DNA of 64,000 bases. Origin: Paraburkholderia acidisoli. GTDB lineage: Bacteria > Pseudomonadota > Gammaproteobacteria > Burkholderiales > Burkholderiaceae. A program made the position numbers and the translations under genes. Numbering within the stretch: position 1 is the stretch's first letter; each line of letters opens with the position of its first letter. The notes beneath the pieces are model-generated. The model did not search any database and was not told the DNA's origin. It worked only from the letters and a program-made list of their open reading frames with translations. Of this stretch, positions 1-9,321 are shown piece after piece. Location of the stretch: NCBI RefSeq assembly GCF_009789675.1, contig NZ_CP046914.1, forward strand, positions 992,001 to 1,056,000, given 5' to 3'.

Positions 1-359
1 CGCGCTTCGGCAATCGCGCGCACCAGCAATTGCCGGCCAAGGCCCGTGCGCCGATACGCCGGATCGACGAACACGCCCCAGATGAACGCCTTGTGCGCTT
101 CCTTTTGCCGCGCGTTACGCATGAGGCCCGCGATGCCCACGAGCGTTTCGCCATCGAACGCGCCAAATACAATTTGCGTCTCGCTCGTGCGCACGCGCGC
201 GACGTTCTGCTCGTGCGTGTACGCCGCCTCTTCTTCGTACGTGGGCACGATGCCCGCCGGATAGTTTTGCGCCGCATGCAGACGCATGGCGTGAAAAGCC
301 GCGGCGTCCTGCTCGATCAGCGGGCGAATCGTGAATGGCGTGGGCTTCGGTTCGTTCAT
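1..359 (-). CDS. GNAT-family N-acetyltransferase, C-terminus cut by the window edge
   Basis: The frame reads from an ATG at 359 off the left edge, giving the first ~119 residues. It begins MNEPKPTPFTIRPLIEQDAA, the usual first strand and helix of the GNAT fold. A central strand (IVFGAFDGETLVGIAGLM) is followed by FVDPAYRRTGLGRQLL, the acetyl-CoA pyrophosphate loop (R/Q-x-x-G-x-G/A). The protein should transfer acetyl from acetyl-CoA to an amine; the substrate cannot be read. It is divergent from the AraC gene, with under 100 bp between. No good Shine-Dalgarno precedes the start, so the start is likely but not certain. Confidence 0.85.
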   Translation of the reverse strand, partial: MNEPKPTPFTIRPLIEQDAAAFHAMRLHAAQNYPAGIVPTYEEEAAYTHEQNVARVRTSETQIVFGAFDGETLVGIAGLMRNARQKEAHKAFIWGVFVDPAYRRTGLGRQLLVRAIAEA

Positions 360-457
360 GGCGAGGTTCGCATCGACGAGGACCTTCAAGGCTAACACGC
401 GCTCGCGCAGCAATGCGTTGCGCTAAGATGGAATGTCCGATTCGCTTGAGCCATGTC

Positions 458-1273
458 ATGACGTCGAGCACCGATCCCTTCTTCTGGCGCGATGCCGCGC
501 TGCCGTTCGTCGAAGTGCGCGCGATCGCCGATGGCCGCAAGGTGCGTTACGGCCGTCACGCGCATCGCACGTTTTCCATTGGCGCGGTCACGGGCGGCCG
601 CAGCACGTATTCGAACGGCGCAACGCTCGCGCATATCGGCGCGGGCGCGGTTGTCGTCATCAATCCCGAAGTCGCGCACGCGTGCAATCCGGAAGCGGAC
701 GCGCCGTGGTCGTACCGCATGTTTTATGTCGACGTGGCATGGCTCGCGAAATTGCAGCACGAACTGGGCTTTGGCGCACAAGAAGGTTTTCGTCCGTTCG
801 TGCAAACGCTCACGCATGAGCCTGCATTGTTCGACGGACTCAATGCCCTTTATGCGTTGCTCGTCGACCCGCACGAAAGTACGCTGCGCAAGGAAAGCGC
901 GCTCACCACGTATTTCACGCGGCTTCAGCAGTCGCTCAATCCGGCGCCGCTGAATGCACGCGAACCGAATGGGCGTCTCGCGCGCGCCGCCGAATTCATC
1001 GACGACAACTACACGCGCGCGCTCAAACTCGAAGAGATTTGCGCGGCCGCCGGGTTGTCGCCGTCTTATTTGATTCGTGCGTTTCGCGAGCAATACGGTA
1101 TGACGCCGCACGCGTATGTCGTAAACCGGCGCATCGAATTCAGCCGTGCGCAATTGCGGCGCGGTCATGCCATAGCCGATGTTGCCGCCGAAGCCGGTTT
1201 CGCCGATCAGGCGCATTTGCAGCGCGCGTTTCGTCAGTTCGTGGCGGCCACGCCGGGGCAGTATCGCGGGTGA
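458..1273 (+). CDS. AraC-family transcriptional regulator
   Basis: A 271-residue regulator with an N-terminal cupin-type effector domain (about residues 15-160: YGRHAHRTFSIGAVTGG, then INPEVAHACNPE) and a C-terminal pair of helix-turn-helix motifs (about 175-271, with LEEICAAAGLSPSYLIRAFR and IADVAAEAGFADQAHLQRAF). This is the AraC layout in which the cupin senses a small molecule. The frame stays open upstream; I chose ATG 458, since the earlier residues are low-complexity and arginine-rich. ATG 428 is the alternative. It faces a LysE-type exporter, a common pairing, so it may control export of an amino acid or similar compound; that link is inference. Confidence 0.88.
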   Translation: MTSSTDPFFWRDAALPFVEVRAIADGRKVRYGRHAHRTFSIGAVTGGRSTYSNGATLAHIGAGAVVVINPEVAHACNPEADAPWSYRMFYVDVAWLAKLQHELGFGAQEGFRPFVQTLTHEPALFDGLNALYALLVDPHESTLRKESALTTYFTRLQQSLNPAPLNAREPNGRLARAAEFIDDNYTRALKLEEICAAAGLSPSYLIRAFREQYGMTPHAYVVNRRIEFSRAQLRRGHAIADVAAEAGFADQAHLQRAFRQFVAATPGQYRG

Positions 1274-1316
1274 TGCCGGCTTGAATGCGCGCGCGTTTAG
1301 TACGTTTATCGCGCAG

Positions 1317-1916
1317 TCAATGCAGTAACAACCCGATCGCGCTCGCCGCGAGCAGCACGGCCATCACGCGATTCACGAAGCGCACGCGCGCGGCCTTGCG
1401 CAATGCGTGACGCAGCGAGGCGCCCGCCCACGCCCAGCACGCGATCGACAGATAGCACACCACGAAATAGATCGCGGCGAATTGCCAGACGAGCGCAGGC
1501 TCGCCGCTCGCCGCGTAAGCGCCCACGCCCGCCACCGAAGCGAGCCACGCTTTGGGATTGAGCCATTGCATCGCGGCACCGACCATCAACGAAGGGCCGC
1601 GCGCGGAATCGTTGGTGTCAAAGCGGCCACTGTCGATGGCGAGCCGATACGCCACGTACAGCAGAAATGCCACGCCCGCCCATTCGATCGCGCGCGCGAG
1701 AAACGGCCAGCGCAATAGCAGCGCATGCATGCCGAGCCCGATCAGCAGCAACAGCAACGCAAAACCCACGGTAGCGCCCGTGACGTGACGCAGGCTCGCG
1801 CGCAATCCATAGCGCGCGCCCGCGCTCAGCGCGACGACATTCACGGGCCCGGGTGTGATGGACGTGGCCAGTGCGAAAGCGGCCATCGACAACGCGTTAG
1901 TTACGGCTTGATTCAC
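1317..1916 (-). CDS. LysE/RhtB-family amino-acid exporter
   Basis: A 199-residue inner-membrane protein with about six hydrophobic helices. It opens with the family signature SITPGPVNVVALSAGARYG near residue 20 and carries MQWLNPKAWLASVAGVGAYA in the middle, typical of LysE/RhtB proteins that export amino acids or their derivatives by proton exchange. The start is GTG at 1916, preceded by GAGGA at good distance; the frame runs much further upstream, but that extension overlaps cobF antisense and is rejected. It converges with the AraC gene. The substrate cannot be assigned. Confidence 0.88.
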   Translation of the reverse strand: MNQAVTNALSMAAFALATSITPGPVNVVALSAGARYGLRASLRHVTGATVGFALLLLLIGLGMHALLLRWPFLARAIEWAGVAFLLYVAYRLAIDSGRFDTNDSARGPSLMVGAAMQWLNPKAWLASVAGVGAYAASGEPALVWQFAAIYFVVCYLSIACWAWAGASLRHALRKAARVRFVNRVMAVLLAASAIGLLLH

Positions 1917-2057
1917 GGCATTCCTCGTTACGCCCTGCGGCGAAATCAAATACCGTGGAGCGTAAGCGCGCCGCGCGCGAGCGTATTGAAGAAAATTACC
2001 CATGGCCGCACTCGCGTTATCATCGCGGCCAGGCAACATGTTTACTGGAATTTCAAC

Positions 2058-2831
2058 GTGAAACGCATTCTTGTCATTGGCATTGGCGCGGGCGACCCCG
2101 ATTATCTGACCGTGCAAGCCATCAACGCACTCAATGCCGCCGACGTGTTCTTCGTGATGGACAAAGGCGCGGCCAAAGACAAGCTCGTCGCGCTGCGCAA
2201 GGAGATTTGCGCGCGCTTCATCAAGGATCACGATTACCGCATGGTCGAAGCCACGAGTCCCGAGCGGCGGCGCGACGAAGGCATCGATTACAAGGCGGCG
2301 GTGGATGAACTGAATCGCGACAAGCAAGCGGTATTCGAGCGTCTGATCGAAGACGAACTCGGCGCGGGCCAATGCGGCGCGTTTCTCGTATGGGGCGATC
2401 CCTCGCTTTACGACAGCACGATCCGCATTCTCGACGCGATCCTGGCCGAAGGGCGGCTCGCGTTCGACTTCGAAGTGATTCCCGGTATCAGCAGCGTGCA
2501 GGCGCTCGCGGCCAAACATCGCGTGCCGCTCAATTTCATCGGGCGTCCGGTGAACATCACCACGGGAAGGCGGCTCGCGGAAGGCGGCTTTCCGCATGAC
2601 GTGGACAGCGCCGTCGTGATGCTCGACGCGCAAAACGCTTACACGCAACTCGAAGGCGCGGACCTCGACATTTACTGGGGCGCCTATGTGGGCACGCCCG
2701 ACGAGATCCTGATGTCGGGACCGCTCGATGCCGTGAAAGACGAGATCGTTCGCGTGCGCGCGCAAGCTCGCGAAGCGAACGGCTGGATCATGGACACCTA
2801 CTTGCTGCGCAAGCGCGGTGTGAAAGAGTAA
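2058..2831 (+). CDS. cobF: precorrin-6A synthase (deacetylating)
   Basis: A 257-residue SAM-dependent tetrapyrrole methyltransferase. The N-terminus ILVIGIGAGDPDYLTVQA is the glycine-rich GxGxGD loop of the family; FLVWGDPSLYDSTIRIL and FEVIPGISSVQALAA are the usual second and third SAM-site motifs. Length and the C-terminal WIMDTYLLRKRG fit CobF, which methylates C-1 and drives loss of acetate in aerobic cobalamin synthesis. The frame is open further upstream, but the family start is matched by GTG 2058. No other cob gene is in the window, so it stands alone here. A hairpin terminator follows directly. Confidence 0.88.
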   Translation: MKRILVIGIGAGDPDYLTVQAINALNAADVFFVMDKGAAKDKLVALRKEICARFIKDHDYRMVEATSPERRRDEGIDYKAAVDELNRDKQAVFERLIEDELGAGQCGAFLVWGDPSLYDSTIRILDAILAEGRLAFDFEVIPGISSVQALAAKHRVPLNFIGRPVNITTGRRLAEGGFPHDVDSAVVMLDAQNAYTQLEGADLDIYWGAYVGTPDEILMSGPLDAVKDEIVRVRAQAREANGWIMDTYLLRKRGVKE

Positions 2832-2841
2832 GAAGAAATAG

Positions 2842-2870
2842 AAAAAAGGCGCTGTTCCCAGCGCCTTTTT
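2842..2870. terminator. bidirectional rho-independent terminator
   Basis: GGCGCTG (2848-2854) pairs with CAGCGCC (2859-2865) around a TTCC loop, flanked by an A-run (2842-2847) and a T-run (2866-2870). It lies between cobF and the convergent PepSY gene and can stop both transcripts. Confidence 0.9.
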
Positions 2871-2894
2871 GTCGACATCGCTATACGCGAACGC

Positions 2895-3605
2895 TTACGC
2901 GAGTCCCACGCACACCGCCACGACGATCGAGCCGAGCAGCAGCACCGCGCCTATCGTCTTGCGCTTGTTGAGTTCCGTCCACAGCAGCACGCCCGTGAGC
3001 GAGAGCAGGATGAGCGCGCCCGCGAAGCTGTCGATGAACAGCACCCAGCCAACGCTCATGCCCACGCCCTTGTGCAGATTCGTGATCGTCGCGACCAACG
3101 AGTTCTCGTTGCGCTTGAGCGTGAGTTTGTCGTTGCCCACCCAGTATTCGACCGTCACGTTCTGGTCCGGCGAGATGAACATCATCTGCCAATGCTCGGG
3201 CTGCACCACCGTGCGATCGCCCCAGGCCACCTTGTGCTCGGGTTCCTTCTGCACACGGCCCATGCGCGCGGGCAGTTTCAGGTCGGCTTGCGAACGCAGC
3301 CATTTGGCCATTTCGCGCGGCGTTTCCGGCGCGGGATCGGGCACGTCGATCTGCATGCTCGACACTTGCGGCGCGCCGGGCGAAATGCGCAGCGGTTCCA
3401 TGCGATGGTTGAGCACGAAGCCCGTGGTGCCGAACAGCAGACCGAGCGCCGCGCCCCACAGACCGACCCAGCCATGCACCTTGCGCAACCATTTGATGAA
3501 GGTCGCGCGACGCGAACGCTTCGCGCGTTCCTCGCGCTGCGCGGCGTCGAGATGCGTGAGCGGCGCGGCGGGCGCGTCGATCTCGGCGGTATCGGTAATG
3601 CTCAT
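2895..3605 (-). CDS. PepSY-associated membrane protein of an iron-uptake locus
   Basis: A 236-residue protein with an N-terminal cytoplasmic stretch, a helix at about 45-65 ([20 protein letters not shown]), a periplasmic region and two C-terminal helices ([19 protein letters not shown] and [19 protein letters not shown]). The K-hx-HGWxG start and the [11 protein letters not shown] segment mark the PepSY-associated TM family, whose members sit beside siderophore receptors and are thought to help reduce or move ferric siderophores across the inner membrane. It is shorter than the roughly 370-450 residue members. Its ATG overlaps the stop of the upstream hydroxylase gene (ATGA, 3602-3605), so the two are translationally coupled. 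Confidence 0.8.
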   Translation of the reverse strand: MSITDTAEIDAPAAPLTHLDAAQREERAKRSRRATFIKWLRKVHGWVGLWGAALGLLFGTTGFVLNHRMEPLRISPGAPQVSSMQIDVPDPAPETPREMAKWLRSQADLKLPARMGRVQKEPEHKVAWGDRTVVQPEHWQMMFISPDQNVTVEYWVGNDKLTLKRNENSLVATITNLHKGVGMSVGWVLFIDSFAGALILLSLTGVLLWTELNKRKTIGAVLLLGSIVVAVCVGLA

Positions 3606-4285
3606 GTTTCACTCCAGAGTCGCAAAAGATTGTGATAGCAGCCCACAAGGCTGCGACGCGCTTGCGCGTCGGCGTCGCTCGCGTTGAGCCGCTGAATGGC
3701 GGTATCCATGTCGAAGAGCAGCGCGCGTTTCGTGTCGTCGCGCACGAGGCTCTGCACCCAGAAGAAGCTCGCGATGCGCGCGCCGCGCGTCACGGGCCTG
3801 ACCTGATGCAGGCTCGTGGCCGGATACACGATCATGTCGCCCGCAGCTAATTTCACTTCCTGCACGCCATACGTGTCTTCCACCACGAGTTCGCCGCCGT
3901 CGTATTCGTCCGGTGACGAGAGGAACAGCGTGCACGAGACGTCGGTGCGCAACTTCACACCATTGGGCAGCACGCGCACCGCGCCATCGACATGACTGCC
4001 GAACGTCATGCCGCCTTCATAGCGATTGAAAAGCGGCGGATACACCTGGTTCGGCAGCGCCGCGCTGATGAAGAGCGGATTGCGCTCGATGGCGGCGAGT
4101 ACCGCGTCGCCCAGTTCGCGCGCCATGGGCGTGTGCTCCGCGATCTGCTGATTGCGCTTGACAGGCGCGCCGGACCAGCCGGCCGTGGCGCGACCATCCA
4201 CCCAGGCTTCGCCGGCGGCGTCGAGCTTCGCGCGCAGCGCGCGCACCTGCTCGGGGGTCAGTACGTTGGGGACGTGAACCAGCAT
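3602..4285 (-). CDS. piuC: PKHD-type Fe(II)/2-oxoglutarate hydroxylase
   Basis: A 227-residue dioxygenase of the PiuC/YbiX family. The iron ligands are visible: His98 and Asp100 in FGSHVDGAV, and His160 in [15 protein letters not shown], with Arg170 as the 2-oxoglutarate-binding residue. PiuC proteins accompany TonB-dependent siderophore receptors and need Fe(II) and 2-oxoglutarate; the true substrate is not well established. The start at ATG 4285 matches the family N-terminus ([14 protein letters not shown]). It lies downstream of the receptor gene and overlaps the PepSY gene by 4 nt. A terminator-like hairpin separates it from the receptor, so it is expressed by read-through or its own promoter. 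Confidence 0.9.
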   Translation of the reverse strand: MLVHVPNVLTPEQVRALRAKLDAAGEAWVDGRATAGWSGAPVKRNQQIAEHTPMARELGDAVLAAIERNPLFISAALPNQVYPPLFNRYEGGMTFGSHVDGAVRVLPNGVKLRTDVSCTLFLSSPDEYDGGELVVEDTYGVQEVKLAAGDMIVYPATSLHQVRPVTRGARIASFFWVQSLVRDDTKRALLFDMDTAIQRLNASDADAQARRSLVGCYHNLLRLWSET

Positions 4286-4354
4286 CGTCGTTTCCTTCGT
4301 GGCTTGCTTCGCTGAGGTCACGCAACGCGCGCGCAACGCATCGTGCGAACGTGC

Positions 4355-4379
4355 AAAAAGCCCGCAATGATGCGGGCTT
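4355..4379 (-). terminator. rho-independent terminator after the TonB receptor gene
   Basis: AGCCCGC (4359-4365) pairs with GCGGGCT (4372-4378). Read on the minus strand the stem is followed by a T-run (complement of 4355-4359), 36 bp past the receptor stop codon. It probably limits read-through into piuC. Confidence 0.8.
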
Positions 4380-4414
4380 CGCGTGACAACCGTGCGCGCC
4401 GTAACGCGCAGTAA

Positions 4415-6622
4415 TCAGAACCGGTAGTCGGCCGTCGCGAGGAAAGTGCGGCCAATGCCCGGCACCGAACGCCCTCCGTCCGACTGGATAAGGGCGTCAT
4501 AATAAAACTTGTTGGTGAGGTTCAGCAGATTCAGGCGCACGTCCCACTTCTTCTCGTGGTACTCCGCCATGGCATCCCAACGCGTATAACCGCCCACTTC
4601 CACGTAATTCGTATTCGCCGCATAACGCGACGACATATAGGTCGGGCCGCCGCCCACTTCCCAATGCGGCGTGAACGCATATGTGGTCCACAGCGTGAAC
4701 GTATTGCGCGGCGTGTTGGCCGGCGTGTGGCCCTGTGTGCCGTCGAGCGCCTTCAGCACCAGTCCGTCCATGTACGTGTAGCCCGCGAACACCTGCCACT
4801 TGTTCGTGATGTGACCCGTTGCGCCCGCCTGGAAACCGCGCACGCGAATATCGCCTTCGAGCGTGTATTCGCCCGTTGACGTTTGCGTGCGCGCATTATC
4901 CATTTCCTGCTGGAAGAAGGCGGAAGTTACTGAAAGATTGCCGCCCAGCAAGTCCCACTTGCTGCCCACCTCATACGACTTCGTATGTTCGGGCGCGAGA
5001 TTCTGCGTGTTGTTCGTGACCGTCAACGCTTCGAGCGACGGATCGAACGACGTGCCGTACGAGAAGTAATACGACTGCCAGTCGGTCGGCTGATAAATCG
5101 CGCCGGCGCGCACGCTCGTGAACGAGTTGGTTTGATCGGCATAAAGCGGCGCGCTGATCGTATTGCCGATATGCGCCTGGAAGCGATCCCAGCGCAGACC
5201 GCCAATGAGTTTCCAGTGCTCGCCGAGCGACATCGTTTCGTTGAAGTACGCGGCGAACGTGGTCGCGCCCGACTCCGCGTGATTGCCCACCGTCTGCGTA
5301 ACGTTCGACGGTGTGGGGATATACACAGGATTGAGCAGCGAAACGATCGGCAGATTGTTACGCGTATAGGCCTGATTCGTGTAGCTGTCGTGACCGAGTT
5401 CGACGCCCGCGATCACTTCGTGCTTCACGAAGCCCGTGTTGAATTTGTACTGCGCCATCGTGTCGTTGTAGATCGAATGGTTTTCGATCACGCGATCGTG
5501 GCTCGCGAGCTTCACGTACAGGCTCTGCAGCGGCAGATTCGTGTAATTGCCGTTCGAGAGCGCCGTACTCGACGAGAGCGGCCCCGTGAGCACCGCGCCC
5601 GCCGCCGTTTCGCGCGCGTCGGTAAGCGAGTGCGAGAACTGCGTCTGGTTGCTGATCTTGAACTGATCGTTGAACTTGTGATCGACGCGTGCCTGCACCG
5701 TTTGCACGTCCTGAATCGTACGGTCGTCGGTGAGGCCGTAATAGGTGCTCTTCGACTGCGCGAACGGATGACCGTTGATTGACTGCACGCCGTAGTCGGG
5801 CATGTCGTAGTTATGCTGGATCAGCGCGGAAATCGTCACTTCCGTCGGCGTGCCGATACCGAAGCGCAACTCGGGCGCGAAGCCGTAATCCTTGTTCTTC
5901 ATCTCGTCGCGCGACGAGCCCATCGACTGGCCGAACGCATTCAGGCGGAACGCCGCATGATCGCCGAGCGGACGATCGACGTCGAGCGTGGTGCGATAGC
6001 GGTCGTCGGTGCCGATCGTCGTCGACACTTCGGTGATCGGCTTGAGGCCCGCCTGCTTCGTCACCTGATTGATGACGCCACCCGTCGAACCGCGGCCGAA
6101 CAGCATCGACGAAGGACCGTACAGCACTTCGATCGACTCGAGATCGAACGTGTCGCGATAGTACTGGTTGCGGTCACGGAAGCCGTCGAGATAGATGTCG
6201 TTTTGCGCCGTGAAGCCGCGCAGGTTGATGTTGTTGCCGATCTGGCCGCCTTCCGCGCCGCCGATCGTGATGCCGGGCGCGTTGCGCAGCGCGTCCTGAA
6301 AGGACGTGGCGCCTTGCGACTGCATCACCGACTTGTTGATGACCGTGACTGTTTGCGGAATGTCGCGCAATGCCGTGGGCGTTTTCGCACCGACCGTCGA
6401 CGTCTCTGCCTGGAAGTCCTGATTATCGGCCTGGCCGGAGACGGCAATCGTGGGCAGCGTGGCGTTGGCCGGGGCGGGCGTGGCCGGCGCGGTTTGCGCG
6501 ACTTGCGCGGCCGTGCCCGTGGTGGCGGTGACGGCGGGCGCGCTTTGCGCGAAGGCGGTCGTTGCGTACGGTACGGCAAAAGCCAGCGCGAGCGCACTCG
6601 CGAGCGGCGTCCTGGTCAACAT
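4415..6622 (-). CDS. TonB-dependent siderophore receptor
   Basis: A 735-residue outer-membrane receptor. Residues 1-25 are a signal peptide ending in FAQ. After an Ala/Pro/Thr-rich linker the plug domain runs from about 80 to 190, with RDIPQTVTVINKSVM, NLRGFTAQNDIYLDGFRD and the conserved VLYGPSSMLFGRGSTGGVIN. The rest is beta-barrel and the chain ends in phenylalanine (TADYRF), the BAM signal. The arrangement resembles catecholate receptors of the Fiu/PiuA type; the ligand is not proven. The start has AGGGA upstream, and a Fur-box-like dyad lies about 150 bp before it. Neighbours are piuC and a PepSY protein. Confidence 0.93.
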   Translation of the reverse strand: MLTRTPLASALALAFAVPYATTAFAQSAPAVTATTGTAAQVAQTAPATPAPANATLPTIAVSGQADNQDFQAETSTVGAKTPTALRDIPQTVTVINKSVMQSQGATSFQDALRNAPGITIGGAEGGQIGNNINLRGFTAQNDIYLDGFRDRNQYYRDTFDLESIEVLYGPSSMLFGRGSTGGVINQVTKQAGLKPITEVSTTIGTDDRYRTTLDVDRPLGDHAAFRLNAFGQSMGSSRDEMKNKDYGFAPELRFGIGTPTEVTISALIQHNYDMPDYGVQSINGHPFAQSKSTYYGLTDDRTIQDVQTVQARVDHKFNDQFKISNQTQFSHSLTDARETAAGAVLTGPLSSSTALSNGNYTNLPLQSLYVKLASHDRVIENHSIYNDTMAQYKFNTGFVKHEVIAGVELGHDSYTNQAYTRNNLPIVSLLNPVYIPTPSNVTQTVGNHAESGATTFAAYFNETMSLGEHWKLIGGLRWDRFQAHIGNTISAPLYADQTNSFTSVRAGAIYQPTDWQSYYFSYGTSFDPSLEALTVTNNTQNLAPEHTKSYEVGSKWDLLGGNLSVTSAFFQQEMDNARTQTSTGEYTLEGDIRVRGFQAGATGHITNKWQVFAGYTYMDGLVLKALDGTQGHTPANTPRNTFTLWTTYAFTPHWEVGGGPTYMSSRYAANTNYVEVGGYTRWDAMAEYHEKKWDVRLNLLNLTNKFYYDALIQSDGGRSVPGIGRTFLATADYRF

Positions 6623-6770
6623 GGGATCCCTGTCTAGGCAAAGCCCGTGCGAACGATGCGCTGTCTGAGCGCGAGCGGCACGGGTTCTCTGGCTTGCTGG
6701 GCGTCCCGAAGACACGGGTAACGATGCCTGGCTGGCTAGTTGTTATTCGAAAGTCCCGGATCGAGCCGGG

Positions 6771-6791
6771 GAATGAGAATCGCTATCATTC
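6771..6791 (-). promoter_or_regulatory. Fur-box-like operator
   Basis: GAATGAGAAT-C-GCTATCATTC is a 21-bp imperfect dyad close to the Fur consensus (GATAATGATAATCATTATC). It sits about 150 bp upstream of the receptor start and should give iron-repressed expression of that gene. Confidence 0.75.
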
Positions 6792-7136
6792 CATATGTTT
6801 CCGCATGTTTCAATGCGAAGTGTATTTGGGGCAGGGAAAGTGTGGCTTTTCGGTTTTAACGAGTGATTTTATGAGTTAGTAAAAAACCAAAAATATTTAA
6901 TTATCAATAACTTAACTTCGTTTTCTCGTTTCGTCAGATTAATTTTCATGTATGAAAAAATAATGAAATCGAAAGGTTCGTGAGCAATACCTATTGCATT
7001 CAACCTCATGCGTTCTATTTATTTTCATGCACGGATTTGGGGCGCAATTCGGGCGGAGCCGGCGGCCAATACGGATTCGCGCCAGACTCGCGTTGCGCGC
7101 GCAAGCGCGTGCCTTGCCGCGCGGTGATGGCGGCGG
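6792..7136. other. AT-rich gap, no gene seen
   Basis: About 345 bp between the Fur box and the next small gene. The stretch 6855-6990 is clearly richer in A and T than its surroundings, with several A and T runs. The short open frames here carry arginine-rich or unlikely compositions. It probably holds promoters for the divergent transcript; I see no clear gene. Confidence 0.5.
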
Positions 7137-7448
7137 CTATCGCAGTACGTTGCGCAGTGCGTTCAACTCGCCGTTCAAGCGCGAATGCAGCGCCGTGTTA
7201 GTCATGCGCTCCGCGCGAAGTTGCGCATCCAGCGCGAGGACGATGTCGCCGAGTGTGTCGATACTGTCGAGCAGCGGATCGTGGGGGACTTCGGCGCGCT
7301 GCTCGACCCGTAGCGGCTGCACCTTCGCGGCGATGGGCGCCGGAATGACGGGCTCGGGTTCGCGCTCGGCTTCGACGATAGGCAGCGGAGGAGCAGCGGG
7401 CGTCGAATCGGTCTCGAACAGCGACTTGAACAGCATCGGGAGTTTCAT
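7137..7448 (-). CDS. hypothetical protein, 103 aa
   Basis: The frame from ATG 7448 encodes MKLPMLFKSLFETD, a Pro/Glu-rich middle (about 15-45) and a C-terminal amphipathic region (DPLLDSIDTLGDIVLALDAQ, then two short helices) that may form a coiled coil. Composition and codon use look coding, and no better frame overlaps it. The frame can begin earlier at 7475. The Shine-Dalgarno is weak. I do not recognise a family. It may mark the last backbone gene before the acquired island. Confidence 0.45.
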   Translation of the reverse strand: MKLPMLFKSLFETDSTPAAPPLPIVEAEREPEPVIPAPIAAKVQPLRVEQRAEVPHDPLLDSIDTLGDIVLALDAQLRAERMTNTALHSRLNGELNALRNVLR

Positions 7449-7638
7449 TGCAATGGCCTGCGGCGAGGGGCGCATATCATCGCATCGGCGGGGAAATGGC
7501 TGTCCTGAAAAAGTGGCGGGATTGGTACGTTACTTGGGGTGTGAAGAGGGTGTGTTATCCGCGCAAACAGCGGCCCTTACAATTTTCGTTGCGTTCCGAC
7601 TGCACATTCCCAGTTCCTCCGCTGCCCATGCTCGCTGT

Positions 7639-9321
7639 TCATAGGACACCAAGGGTCCACGTTGCATCGGTCCGGAACTGGCGCATGTCGAGCATCGTGA
7701 TCAGATCACGGGCCTGGCTGTGGTGATGAAATCCCGAAATTTCGGGCTTGTCAGGATCAACATCCCTAAATGAAATCGTCGCCTCGTCGTTGTCCAGTGC
7801 GACAAAGTGGAAACCGGTTTGCAGCTTTCCAGCGAAGGGTTTGGCAAGACGCAGCGGCACGCTCTCACCGCCCGTGGGCCAGTCGGCGAAATCCACGTCG
7901 AAGCGAACGACGTAATAGCCGGCTGAATTCAGGTATGCGTACGTGTATTTGTCAGGACTGCAAATTCGCGCAGAAAGCGTCCCGCCGATTTTGGGCCAGG
8001 TTTCCGGCTGCAGCTCGAGCCGGAAGCGCCGGTCGGCGGGAATGGCCTTGTAGCTGTTGGAGTAGGACGCATCACGCGCACCGTTATGCGTGATCTCAAC
8101 GACCAACTGCCCCCTGGCTGCGTCAGGGAAAGCGACGTCCGTCTCCAGCACACGGCCACACTGCAGTGCCACCACCTGTGGGGAATTCTCATCGATCTGA
8201 CCGCGCGCGCCATCAACCGAATGGACATCAAACCCGACACACTCGTCCACGACCGGCACAATGGGAAATTCACGCTTCTCCGGATCGAGCATGGCCCGCT
8301 CCGTTATTGCGGGAAACAGGTTGACGACCGGCGCGCAATAGAGGGCGAAATCCTGCGCACTGATCTGCTGGTCCAGCATCGCCGCTTCTCGCGAGAGCAG
8401 CAGTACGATTTCAAACTCTGCCCCACTGATGCGCTTCAGCCCCACTGCGAGGCCCGTGAGCGTGAAAAATCCGAAGCGACCCGGCATAGCGAAAAAATCG
8501 TGAACCAGCCGGTGCCCGTGCCACTTCGGCCGGACTGGCCTCAGCAAACCTTCATCGGGCTCCAGTCCTTCGTATTCCACGTGCATCTGCGGAACGCCAG
8601 GTCGGTTCATGCCGTGAAGTTCTCCATCCTCAAACGCACCCGGCACCCCCATCACAATGCCGATGACGCTCGTGTGGATCAGTTCGAGGAGTTGCGACGC
8701 CATCCGTTCTTCGCCGCAGAGGTAAACAGGCAACCGGTCCAGCCCATCGAGGCGGCAAAGCGGCGTGCCGTTGAGTGTGGTGAAGCGCAGCCGCAATGCT
8801 CCCCTTACGCGCACGGCGTCCTGGCTCTCGTGGAGATAGCGGTAAAGCTGCGGAATATCGGCAGGGACGCTGGTGGGCTTCACGCGCGTGATCCCGACCG
8901 GCCACATCGTTACAGGTTGCGTGGTACGAAACACACACTCCGCCTGCCCTTCGGCGGCTTCGCCCATGGTCAGCCGCGTGCCGCGCGGTAAAACCAGACC
9001 TTTCGCGCGATACGCGCCTTTTTCGTCCGGCCAGAAGCGCGCGACGCCAAGAGACGGTAGCGGCGCAGCATAGTTGATGTCCACGCCGTCGAGCTGGCGC
9101 AGCGCAGTTTCATGCGAGAACCGATCGATGCGCATCTGCGAACCCGCAGTGACAAAGGCAAATGACTGCGCCAGCCGCCCTACATAAGGGTCTTTGATCT
9201 CGCCGCCCTGAATGCCCAGCCTCGCCGCGACCTTGACATAACCCTTCGCGAAATCGCCACAGATTGCATCAGTAATGTACGTCAGCTCTTTCTGGTAGTA
9301 GTCGGGAAAATCCGGGTCCAT
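7639..9321 (-). CDS. orphan TssF-VgrG chimeric type VI secretion protein
   Basis: A 560-residue frame. Residues 1 to about 370 match TssF/ImpG baseplate proteins: MDPDFPDYYQKEL at the start, IKDPYVGRLAQSFAFVTAG, EYEGLEPDEGLLRP, FFTLTGLAVGL and CAPVVNLFPAITERAML. From about 375 the text is instead a Burkholderia-subfamily VgrG: RGQLVVEITHNGARDASYSN, YKAIPADRRFRLE, then GGESVPLRLAKPFAGKLQTG and DPDKPEISGFHHHSQARDLI. The chain stops soon after, where VgrG would continue into its needle. The VgrG gp27 part and the TssF C-terminus are both missing. No other T6SS gene is in the window. It may be a recombination scar or a real domain mix; secretion function is unlikely without the rest. Confidence 0.75.
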   Translation of the reverse strand: MDPDFPDYYQKELTYITDAICGDFAKGYVKVAARLGIQGGEIKDPYVGRLAQSFAFVTAGSQMRIDRFSHETALRQLDGVDINYAAPLPSLGVARFWPDEKGAYRAKGLVLPRGTRLTMGEAAEGQAECVFRTTQPVTMWPVGITRVKPTSVPADIPQLYRYLHESQDAVRVRGALRLRFTTLNGTPLCRLDGLDRLPVYLCGEERMASQLLELIHTSVIGIVMGVPGAFEDGELHGMNRPGVPQMHVEYEGLEPDEGLLRPVRPKWHGHRLVHDFFAMPGRFGFFTLTGLAVGLKRISGAEFEIVLLLSREAAMLDQQISAQDFALYCAPVVNLFPAITERAMLDPEKREFPIVPVVDECVGFDVHSVDGARGQIDENSPQVVALQCGRVLETDVAFPDAARGQLVVEITHNGARDASYSNSYKAIPADRRFRLELQPETWPKIGGTLSARICSPDKYTYAYLNSAGYYVVRFDVDFADWPTGGESVPLRLAKPFAGKLQTGFHFVALDNDEATISFRDVDPDKPEISGFHHHSQARDLITMLDMRQFRTDATWTLGVL

